64,000 bases of DNA from positions 16,144,834 to 16,208,833 of the forward strand of contig NC_066327.1 of the NCBI RefSeq assembly GCF_022539315.1. Direction: 5' to 3'. The notes under the pieces are model-generated. The model had not been told where the DNA came from. It did not search any database and saw only the letters and a program-made list of their open reading frames with translations. Position numbers and translations under genes: made by a program. The DNA comes from Serinus canaria (Eukaryota > Chordata > Aves > Passeriformes > Fringillidae). Shown here piece by piece: positions 58,901-64,000 of the stretch (positions within the stretch are counted from its first letter, which is position 1; every line of letters begins with the position of its first letter).

Positions 58901-60110
58901 GGTGGGGTGGGAGCAGCTCAGCAGGCTGAGGGGGTTTGGCCAGGCTCGGGGTGTCCCTGTGTGGGCTCAGCTCTCTCCTGTGTTCCCAGGCACGGTGCAG
59001 TCCAGCCCAGGGACGGTGTCTCCCTCAGGATCCCCCGGTGGCTCCCAGTACGACAGCGACTCAGACATGGCCTTCAGTGTCAACAGGTCCTCATCAGCCT
59101 CCGAGTCCTCGCTGGGTAAGGACAGCCAGCCCTCTGCCACAGGGGGTTACCTCTCCTGCCAGGCCAACAGAAGGAATGGGAAGGAACACAGTGCTGGGAA
59201 GGTTTTCATAGCCTGGAGAGGGGCTGTGCATCGGTTGTATCAGCCCCAGTGTGGCCAGCAGGAGTAGGGCAGGGACTGTCCCCTGTGCTGGGCACTGCTG
59301 AGGCTGCACCTCGAACCTTGCGTCCAGTTCTGGGCCACTCGAGATGAGAAAGACATGGAGGGGCTGGAGCGTGTCCAGGAGAGGGAAGGGGCTCAGCCTG
59401 GAGAAAAAGAGGCTCAGGAAGGACCTTCTGGCTCTGCACAACTCTCTGACAGGAGGGGACAGCCGGGGTGGGGAGGGGGGGAGTTGGGCTGTGCTGCCAG
59501 GGAACAGGGACAGGATGGGAGGAAACAGCATCTAGTTGCACCAGGAGTGGTTTGATTTAAATCTAAGGAATACTCTCTTTATAGAAAGGGTGGTCAGGTA
59601 TTGAACAAGCATCCCAGGGAGATGGTGGAATCAGCATCCCTACAAATGTGTGGATGTGGTGCCTGCCCCCTGTGCAGAAAAGGGCTAACAGGCTCTGCCC
59701 AGAGCTGTGACTGCTGCAGGCTGGAATACACTGGGACTCAACTGGCCAAAGAACCAGGCAACGACCAAGGACATCCTTAAAACCTGCCTTAAGCGTGCCA
59801 CACAGTGTCAGCTTTGCCCCATCCCGGTTGACCAAACAACCTCATTCCCCCCTTTTCTTTTGCAGTGACTGCCCCCAGCTCCCCTTTGAGCCCCCCCATC
59901 TCTCCTGTCTTCTCCCCTCCGGAGCCATCGAGCAGCAAGAACGGGGAGTGCACCGTGTGCTTTGACAGCGAGGTGGACACGGTGATCTACACCTGCGGAC
60001 ACATGTGCCTCTGCAACACCTGTGGTCTTAAGCTGAAGAAGCAGCTCAATGCCTGCTGCCCCATTTGCCGACGGGTCATCAAAGATGTGATTAAAATCTA
60101 CCGTCCGTAG
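28880..60110 (+). CDS. NEURL1B: NEURL1B, neuralized E3 ubiquitin protein ligase 1B (five coding exons, complete)
   Basis: Spliced CDS of 1671 nt (28880-28910, 54093-54653, 57344-58051, 58990-59115, 59866-60110) encodes 556 residues, about the length I recall for the mammalian protein. Domains: N-terminus [11 protein letters not shown]1 about 44-198, with the [11 protein letters not shown] core at 97-107; linker with [11 protein letters not shown] at 232-242; NHR2 about 275-434; Ser/Pro-rich linker 435-500; C3HC4 RING with ligands C504, C507, C519, H521, C525, C528, C540 and C543, ending IKIYRP. The N-terminus, the [11 protein letters not shown] linker and the [18 protein letters not shown] segment identify 1B rather than NEURL1. 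Known family role: RING E3 that binds Delta/Jagged Notch ligands through NHR domains and promotes their ubiquitination and endocytosis at the plasma membrane. All splice sites are GT-AG and there is no frameshift or stop. The start at 28880 is chosen by family similarity and a G at -3 and +4. Confidence 0.97.
29161..31290. other. Intron 1, nothing specific recognised
   Basis: Mixed-composition, repeat-poor sequence with short A- and T-runs (29221-29233, 30009-30024). No exon or repeat family recognised. Confidence 0.5.
31781..37212. other. Intron 1, nothing specific recognised
   Basis: Unique-looking intronic DNA with short T- and A-runs. A GTGTGACCTTTGAGCAAGTG segment near 33142 is faintly MIR-like. 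ORFs up to 199 residues (34603-35202) have no domain signature. Confidence 0.5.
37213..37395 (+). repeat. (TTTTA)n microsatellite
   Basis: About 180 bp of TTTTA units with scattered TTTA units, ending in TTAGTTAATT interruptions. Confidence 0.95.
38915..40671 (+). repeat. 1.75-kb satellite-like array of a 26-bp pyrimidine-rich unit, roughly 65 copies
   Basis: The basic unit is CCATTCCTTCATTTCCCTTT followed by CTGTTC. Variants have TGCATTT instead of TTCATTT, and GCCCCC, GTCCCC or GTGCCC before CATTCC. TTCATTT forms dominate the first two-thirds and TGCATTT forms the last third, with an isolated TGCATTT block near 39535-39650. The plus strand is almost free of purines. The period is not a multiple of three, yet no unit contains a stop in most frames, so artefactual ORFs of 759 and 624 residues arise. 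Confidence 0.95.
40935..41325 (+). mobile_element. CR1 LINE 3' fragment
   Basis: Sense CR1 order: GGGAAGGGGCTCAGCCTGGA, GCTCCCTGACAGGAGGGGAC, GGAACTGCCCAGGGAGGGTT, CCATCCCTGGAGGTGGCACT, then GATGATCCAGGAGGGCTTTT. It starts just after the pyrimidine array. Confidence 0.9.
41326..43742. other. Intron 1, nothing specific recognised
   Basis: Unique-looking sequence with T-rich patches (42480-42490, 42727-42782). No exon or known repeat recognised. Confidence 0.5.
43745..43845 (-). mobile_element. CR1 LINE 3' end, antisense
   Basis: CACAGAATCCCAGAATGGTT then TGGGTTGGAAGAGAATGAAA and GCCATGAAAGGGACACCTTC: the reverse complement of a CR1 3' terminus. Confidence 0.88.
43846..46347. other. Intron 1, complex sequence
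   Basis: No exon recognised. Repeat-free blocks at 44430-44580 and 45880-45990 look more constrained than their surroundings (see findings). Confidence 0.5.
46348..46866 (+). repeat. Polypurine tract, (GGAGA)n core
   Basis: About 520 bp of almost pure A/G on the plus strand, with perfect GGAGA units between about 46373 and 46450, GGGAGGGGGA-type runs near 46560-46600 and a GA dinucleotide stretch at 46799-46864. Mirror-symmetric purine runs of this kind can form triplex DNA. ORFs on both strands are artefacts. Confidence 0.95.
46867..46946 (+). repeat. (TA)n microsatellite
   Basis: Interrupted TA dinucleotide repeats directly follow the polypurine tract. Confidence 0.95.
46947..48371. other. 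Intron 1, nothing specific recognised
   Basis: Unique-looking sequence with a T-run at about 48059-48075. No exon or repeat family recognised. Confidence 0.5.
48372..48824 (+). mobile_element. Solo LTR-like element, copy B (intron 1)
   Basis: A 453-bp element with TGATGCCT/AGGCATCA ends is near-identical to the reverse complement of 5717-6170. In the central 230 bp only a handful of differences are seen. An AATAAA lies about 65 bp before the 3' end, as in an R/U5 region. It is in the same orientation as NEURL1B and so could supply a cryptic poly(A) signal inside intron 1. No internal retroviral sequence accompanies it. Confidence 0.77.
49148..49300 (+). repeat. 20-bp tandem repeat, about eight units
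   Basis: Units of CCTCTCAGCCTTTCTCTGAA with CTCCTGAA variants. Confidence 0.9.
49301..53484. other. Intron 1 distal part, mostly unrecognised
   Basis: A (TCC)n run at 49543-49561, an A-run at 50489-50502, and MIR-like traces near 50390-50490 (a GAGGGAAGTGAGGCAGAAAG segment) and 52860-52960. ORFs up to 280 residues on the minus strand (50877-51719) show no domain and no splice logic. Confidence 0.5.
52855..52965 (+). mobile_element. MIR-like ancient SINE relic
   Basis: CTCCCATCTGTAGAACGAGG, then TCATCATTTATAAAGTGCTT and TGAGCTCAGATGGG, resembles the 3' half of a MIR-type SINE. Strongly diverged. Confidence 0.4.
53485..54003 (+). mobile_element. CR1 LINE 3' end with ATTCTGTG tail, adjoining exon 2
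   Basis: A 0.5-kb sense CR1 segment runs GGAGAAAAGGAGATTTAGAG, AAGTTGGATATTAGGAAAAA, CCTGGGGAGGTGGTGGAGTC, GGTTGGACTCGATGATCTCG and CTCTTCCAACCCAGTGATTC. It then has an expanded tail of ATTCTGTG-type units (53873-54003). Only about 90 bp separate it from the exon 2 acceptor. Confidence 0.95.
54093..54653 (+). CDS. NEURL1B: NEURL1B coding exon 2, encoding the whole NHR1 domain
   Basis: The acceptor ends TTTTGCAG at 54092 and the donor GTGAGT starts at 54654. The exon is 561 nt, phase 1 at both ends, and encodes residues 11-197. It holds the Arg-rich lead-in ([12 protein letters not shown]) and the complete first neuralized homology repeat. That repeat includes [21 protein letters not shown] and the closing [16 protein letters not shown]. 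In this family NHR1 is the main contact for Notch ligands. Composition changes inside the exon: the first roughly 390 bases are very CpG-rich and the last 170 are not. A likely branch point is CTGAC at 54063-54067. Confidence 0.96.
54654..57343 (+). other. NEURL1B: NEURL1B intron 2 (2.7 kb)
   Basis: Phase-1 GT-AG intron. It contains one antisense CR1 3' fragment (56105-56258) and otherwise unremarkable sequence. Reading through its donor extends the upstream frame by about 20 hydrophobic codons to a stop at 54710-54712. Confidence 0.93.
56105..56258 (-). mobile_element. CR1 LINE 3' fragment, antisense (intron 2)
   Basis: AATCACAGAATTCAGGTTTG, GATCTTAGAGATCATCTCAT, CTGTCCAACCTGGCCTTGGA and ACACTTCCAGGAATGGGACA: the reverse complement of the CR1 3' UTR. 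Confidence 0.92.
57344..58051 (+). CDS. NEURL1B: NEURL1B coding exon 3, inter-NHR linker and whole NHR2 domain
   Basis: The acceptor is TCTCACAG (ends 57343) and the donor GTAAGT starts at 58052. The exon is 708 nt, phase 1 at both ends, residues 198-433. It begins with a linker (DSMFAET) containing two identical ARLST pentapeptides encoded by a perfect 15-bp repeat at about 57374-57403. The mammalian protein as I recall it has a related, less perfect repeat, so this is probably not an insertion. NHR2 starts near residue 275 ([15 protein letters not shown]). It carries [24 protein letters not shown] and [21 protein letters not shown] before closing at the exon end. Confidence 0.96.
58052..58989 (+). 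other. NEURL1B: NEURL1B intron 3 (0.9 kb)
   Basis: Phase-1 GT-AG intron. Apart from a 66-bp tandem duplication at 58275-58406, nothing stands out. Confidence 0.93.
58275..58406 (+). repeat. 66-bp tandem duplication (intron 3)
   Basis: Two units, 58275-58340 and 58341-58406, share TGTGGGGGGCAGCTT, TTTCAGTGG and TCTTTATAAAC. Confidence 0.88.
58990..59115 (+). CDS. NEURL1B: NEURL1B coding exon 4, Ser/Pro-rich linker
   Basis: The acceptor is GTTCCCAG (ends 58989) and the donor GTAAGG starts at 59116. The 126-nt phase 1-1 exon encodes residues 434-475: GTVQSS, a Gly/Ser/Pro stretch, the acidic [12 protein letters not shown], and SSSASESSL. No folded domain is visible. The acidic-serine run looks like a casein-kinase-2-type phosphorylation target, which is inference from sequence only. 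It links NHR2 to the RING, and skipping it would keep the reading frame. Confidence 0.94.
59116..59865 (+). other. NEURL1B: NEURL1B intron 4 (0.75 kb), largely CR1-derived
   Basis: Phase-1 GT-AG intron. More than half of it resembles a sense-oriented CR1 fragment. The acceptor has a good pyrimidine tract (CCCCCCTTTTCTTTTGCAG). Confidence 0.93.
59240..59665 (+). mobile_element. CR1 LINE fragment (intron 4)
   Basis: GCACTGCTGAGGCTGCACCT, GAAAGACATGGAGGGGCTGG, GGGGCTCAGCCTGGAGAAAA, GACAGGAGGGGACAGCC and TTTATAGAAAGGGTGGTCAG follow the sense CR1 3' region. The terminal part is degraded. Confidence 0.88.
59866..60110 (+). CDS. NEURL1B: NEURL1B coding exon 5, C-terminal RING finger and stop
   Basis: The acceptor CTTTTGCAG ends at 59865 and the TAG stop is at 60108-60110. 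The exon encodes residues 476-556: a run of Ser-Pro sites ([21 protein letters not shown]), then the RING. Ligand spacing is C-x2-C-x11-C-x-H-x3-C-x2-C-x11-C-x2-C, with all eight zinc ligands present, so the ligase module looks intact. In this family the RING recruits the E2 enzyme. The tail [10 protein letters not shown] matches the family C-terminus. An ATG-initiated reading of this exon alone (from 59865) would be an artefact; the first residue here is Val encoded across the splice. Confidence 0.97.
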
Positions 60111-61819
60111 CGCCCGCCAGGGCTGCAGGAAGGGGGAGCGCCGCTAGCAAACCACGCCTTTCCGTCCCTGCTTATGGGTTATCGTGCTGGTCAGTCGTTA
60201 TCCAGTGGCTCGTTATCTGTGTTTCCTTATTTGACTGCTAGGGCACAATTCAGGGAGCAAAGCTGAGGATTGTGTGGGGCCCGCCACCCGAGCCAGCTGC
60301 AAATGAGAAATTTCCCCTGCAAAGGCTCTTTTTTGCCTCCTCCTGCTGCGGGGGAGACTTGCTGGGCTGCGGGTCCGAATGGGGAGGTTGCCACTTGGGC
60401 AGTGCCAGGTGCCACTGGGCTTCCTGACCCTAAAACCCCACAGCTCTGGGCTGCTGCCAGGGGCTTGTGTTGTGGTGGAGCAAAACTGGGACAAGGCCCA
60501 GCAGGAGGGTTTCAAAGTGGACAGAAGTGATCTGGAAATGTCATGTAAGGAGAAGCAGCTCAGGCCAAATAGTGGCACAGCCAGGCTGTCACTTACTGGG
60601 GTTCTGTCCTCATGAACATGGGGCTCACAGGGACGTGGAGGAGCTGGTCTGGGCTTAGATAATGCAGATTTTTCTTTCTGTGGCAGAACAGGGACTTCTG
60701 GCCATGGAGGCTGAGAGCCAGGGAGCTGCCCTGGGGTGGCAGTGAGGGGCATGAGCCCACACAGAGCCCCTGCAGTGATGGAGCTGCAGGGAGCTGTGAG
60801 GGGCAGCTCGGGCACAGCTCTGCTGCCTTCTGAAGCCATAAACTGCACCCTCTGGGTGACAGGGGTGTGTGGATGGGCACACTGCAATCCTGGCTTGGGA
60901 CACTGCAGTGCAGGGCTTTGTCACCTGCAGGCACATACCCCTGCACCTTGCTCTGCCCTCCTGGCAGGTGGCACAGCTGCCGTGTCACCAATCCTGACTG
61001 TCACCTGTGCTAGACCTTCCCCTGCAGCCAGTGCCGTGGCAGGGCTCAGCCTTCCTCCCGCCCCACCATGGGGATTCTTTGGAGGCTCTGGTGAGAAATT
61101 AATTTCTGACCTAGTCCCATCAGGCTCACCTTTATTTCTGGGGACTGTATATGCTGATTTTACCTGTTCTTTCTTTCCCAGCACAGCTCCCAGCTGCCTG
61201 CACGCTGGGTCTCAACTCTGCCTGAGACCTTATTGAGAAAAACAGGGACTATCTCACTTGGCTTTACTGAGGAGGAAAGAAAAAGGCTCTGAGGCTGAAT
61301 TAGATGGTGGGAATTCAAAGGTCAATGGGTTTTGGGTGTGAGGTCAGCTGCAGGCAGCACCTGATTGTTCAGTACCAGGGCTGGTGTGAGGAGCTCAGCA
61401 TCCTCCTCCCTGCTGTTCCAGCAGGAGCTGCCCTCCAGTCTCCATCCTTTGCCCATTTGCACAGCCCCTATCCTGTCCTTCAGCCCCAGCCTGGCCACTT
61501 TCCAGCTGCTTCAGGCTCATAAAGAGGGAAAAAAGATGGAAATGGGAGGATGAGAGGAGCTGTGTCCCTGCAGCTCGGTGACCGTGTGCTACCAAGTGCA
61601 CAAGAACAGCTTTTCAGAAAGGTGCAATTACCACATTTTAGTCTGGAAAAAGGGAAAAAATGGAATAATAACTCCTGTGCATTTTAAGAGCTTCTGGGCA
61701 CAGAGGGAGCCTGAGGGATGTCTGGCTATTCCCTCTCTCCCCCAAGGCTGTGGGTGCGTGGTGCTGCTGCCCATGCCGGGGCTTGGCTGTGCCAGGAGAG
61801 CTGGGTTTGGCTACTGGCC

Positions 61820-61868
61820 TGTGCCAGCCCTGTGCCAGCCCTGTGCCAGCCCTGTGCCAGCCTGTGCC
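61820..61868 (+). repeat. Short CTGTGCCAGCC tandem repeat in the 3' UTR
   Basis: Four 13-bp units with minor variation. Confidence 0.85.
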
Positions 61869-62901
61869 ATGCTGCCATCAGGGAGGGCACTGCCAGGGAG
61901 CAGCTCATCCTCCTCCTGCAGTGGGCTGTGCTCACAGGGCACCCAGAAACCTTTTGTTTTTTCCTTGGAGTGCTGATGACCATTTTTATTGAGTGTATCA
62001 AGGAGAGGCTGCTGTGACCCCTCAGCCATGGCCCTGCACGAGGGCCCAACAGCTTTGCAGAGCCCTTTTTGGAGACCTTTTTGGTGCCACTGGCTGTGCC
62101 ACCACCCTCAGCAGAGCCACTGCACCTTTGACTCCCACCTTTCCCCGAGGAGGAGCCAGGGCACATTCCCTGCATCTGGAGCTTTTCTGGACCTCCCAGC
62201 TGTCGTCCAGCCCAGGGAGCAGAGGCTCTGCATTCCCTGGGATGTCCCAGCCCCACGTTGGCAGATCCAGGTCCAGCTGTGGGCAGTGGGCACAGCGGTG
62301 CCAGGGTGTGTCAGCCTGCCTGGGCACTGCCAGCCGTGGGAAGCCTTTCCCTGGGGAGGAATTCAAGGAGAGCTGTTGGAATGCCCAGCCTGGATCAAGT
62401 CTGGGCCATGCCCAGGGTGCTGTCCCAGCCCAGGGGTGCCCTTGGGTCACTGCTCACAGTGACACCAGTGCCATGAGCCCCCTTGCTCGGTGCCACCTCA
62501 GGGCCTGCATCAGCAGGGTGGCTGCAGCCTGGGTGGGGTTGTTTTGGTGTAGCTCTGTTTTGTATTTTTAAGCCAGCAAGGAGAAACACCGAATCCACCC
62601 CAGGAGCTCTTCAGGACACTTTGCAGAGGCTGAATTTTTGCTGTAGCAGCCAAAACCAGTTTGTAAGAAGGGGCAGCACCCAGTGAGGCCAGCAAGGAAC
62701 CAAGAGGGATGGGAGAGCAGTGGACCTGTGGCCCTGCCTATCCAAGAGCAACAGGAATTTTCCAAAATAGGCCTCAAAAAAAAAAAAAAAAAAAAAGATT
62801 TCCAGGAAAAGGTAGCCTCTTACAGATTTCATTGTTAGTATTCGTATTGCTATTTTTTTTAAACAGTCCAATGATATATGATTTGTACAGAAGATCTGTT
62901 T

Positions 62902-62909
62902 GTGCCTTA
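62902..62909 (+). promoter_or_regulatory. Candidate miR-124 site (8-mer GTGCCTTA)
   Basis: GTGCCTTA is the 8-mer match to the miR-124 seed, which is identical across vertebrates. It lies in the AT-rich distal 3' UTR, a context that favours function. A single 8-mer is expected by chance in a UTR this long with modest probability, so function is inference. Confidence 0.35.
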
Positions 62910-63042
62910 TAAGGGTGTCTGTGCACTTTTTATCCTTTTTAAAGCAAATTTTAAAAAGAAAAAAAAAAAAAAGATGGGGGGAGAAAACCAACACAGATCA
63001 ATGGTAGTTTTATAGAATTTTGTGTTCACTGAGAATCCTGCT

Positions 63043-63089
63043 TTATATATATATATGTGTGTGTGTATACATATATATATATATATATA
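63043..63089 (+). repeat. TA/TG microsatellite in the 3' UTR
   Basis: (TA)n-(TG)n-(TA)n compound repeat, likely length-polymorphic in the mature mRNA. Confidence 0.93.
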
Positions 63090-63474
63090 GGAGTGAAAAA
63101 GTGTTTATTTCCATGGATTTTCCCCTCCTCTCCTCCTTAACCTTGTTTAAAAATTTAAGGAAAAAAGGAAGAAAGGAAAGAGATGGGGGAACTCTTTTAC
63201 CTCTCCCCCTTTCCGAGGCAGTTCCTCTCTTGTTGTTACCTTTATGATTCAATACTGTGACCTGTATTATCTTGTTGAAGCTGAATCAGATTTTGGACCT
63301 CTGTATTAGGCTTTTCAAGCAAAATTTTGGGGGGCCTGGGGAGGGAGGGCATCGCACGAGGGAGGGAGCTGCACCTCTACATGTCAGTGCTCTATAGTGT
63401 TCAGTGCTGTGTGTTTTCCTTTTGTCCATTTACCTGTTTTCCATGAATATAATTTGAGACTTGTTTATGAAACA

Positions 63475-63480
63475 AATAAA
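63475..63480 (+). promoter_or_regulatory. Canonical poly(A) signal AATAAA
   Basis: AATAAA is followed within about 15-45 bases by likely cleavage positions and a GT-rich tract (AGCTGGGTGGGGTGTGAG, near 63525-63542). This is the classical arrangement. A second AATAAA at 63602 lacks a comparable GT-rich tract. Confidence 0.8.
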
Positions 63481-63500
63481 CCTTTGGCTTGTACAGAGTG

Positions 63501-64000
63501 CTCTGGAGTGCTTCAAAGAGTTTGAGCTGGGTGGGGTGTGAGACAGCCTTCATTTGCAAAGTGAGGAAAGACTGGTCCAGAGGGGCAGAGGTTTCCAAAA
63601 TAATAAAAAAAAGAGCTTTACAAACCTTTCCTGAGCTTTGCTTTGCTCCTGGGAGTCACTGCCCAGGGGCTGCTCACTCCCTTCATGGGCTGGGAGGCTT
63701 TGCTGGGTCATTGAACACTGCAAGTCCTTGGAAGTTTTGAGGACAAGGGAGAATTTTGGGGCTACAGAGGTGGAAGGGTTTAGTGGCCCTCACAAAGAGG
63801 CCCGAATTTCTTATCCAATCTCCAGCCTGGCCCCCTCCTATGCCCTGCTGGGGCTGTGGCAGCCAGGGGTGATGCAGACACAGCAGGAGGGTTGATTTTC
63901 ATTTTCTTTTTTTTTTTTTCATTTTCCTTTTCTCCTTTTCCATTTCCTGTTTCCTTTTCCTCTTCCCTTTCCTTTTCCCCTTCCCTTTTCCTGTTTCCTT
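63501..64000. other. Downstream flank
   Basis: No gene recognised. The last 110 bases (from about 63898) are a TTTTCCTTTCC pyrimidine-rich run continuing past the window end. In mammals the next gene downstream is DUSP1 on the opposite strand; no trace of it is visible here. Confidence 0.55.

Larger units (their letters stand above)
60111..63500 (+). other. NEURL1B: NEURL1B 3' UTR (approximate end)
   Basis: There is no further exon-like sequence after the stop, and the tract ends in a convincing poly(A) signal. It contains a short CTGTGCCAGCC tandem run at about 61820-61866, A-runs at 62776-62798 and 62957-62971, a TA/TG microsatellite at 63043-63089, and AT-rich complex sequence from 62810 to 63480 that looks constrained. 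An earlier end cannot be excluded, because continuity of the transcript is inferred rather than seen. Confidence 0.7.

Noticed and set aside
59865..60110. Stand-alone 81-residue RING ORF
   Set aside because: The ATG is formed by intron bases before the exon; the real exon is entered by splicing and starts with Val.
63602..63607. Second AATAAA downstream of the assigned poly(A) signal
   Set aside because: Part of an A-rich run without a good downstream GT-rich element; could be a minor site only.

Overview
The window is vertebrate nuclear DNA, almost certainly from a bird and plausibly a songbird. About ten fragments carry the typical 3' end of the avian CR1 LINE, some with its short repeated ATTCTGTG-type tail. 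Two solo LTR-like elements, many minisatellites, compact introns and a GC-rich CpG-island promoter fit the same picture. The order of bird is inference; no species-specific marker was found.

Only one gene can be supported. It is a complete plus-strand copy of NEURL1B (neuralized E3 ubiquitin ligase 1B), with five coding exons: 28880-28910, 54093-54653, 57344-58051, 58990-59115 and 59866-60110. All introns are GT-AG and all are phase 1. The spliced product is 556 residues: a short N-terminus, NHR1 (about 44-198), a linker, NHR2 (about 275-434), a Ser/Pro-rich linker and a C-terminal C3HC4 RING finger (504-543). NEURL1B-type proteins ubiquitinate Notch ligands of the Delta/Jagged class and promote their endocytosis. 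A 3' UTR of about 3.4 kb runs to an AATAAA at 63475.

Layout: 1 to about 28.4 kb is upstream intergenic DNA with no recognisable exon. It holds CR1 relics, one solo LTR (5717-6170) and many tandem repeats (2.4, 12.7, 13.6, 15.5, 18.4, 21.9 and 24.1 kb). It also holds a TA-rich tract (11.4-12.0 kb) and a few complex, repeat-free blocks that could be conserved regulatory DNA. From 28.43 to 29.16 kb there is a CpG island with a GC-rich minisatellite, clustered GC boxes and coding exon 1. Intron 1 (25.2 kb) contains a TTTTA array, a 1.75-kb array of a 26-bp pyrimidine-rich unit, CR1 copies, a 0.5-kb polypurine tract followed by TA repeats, and a second solo LTR (48372-48824) in the opposite orientation to the first. 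A 3'-complete CR1 lies directly upstream of exon 2. Exons 2-5 lie within 6 kb. About 0.5 kb of downstream flank closes the window.

No novel multi-gene system was found. The points most worth checking are the exon symmetry that makes each NHR module one phase 1-1 exon, an in-frame upstream ATG that would mask the N-terminal glycine, a minisatellite inside the promoter, an intron-2 readthrough that would give an NHR1-only protein with a hydrophobic tail, the inverted LTR pair flanking the promoter, and a pyrimidine satellite that mimics a very long gene in several frames.
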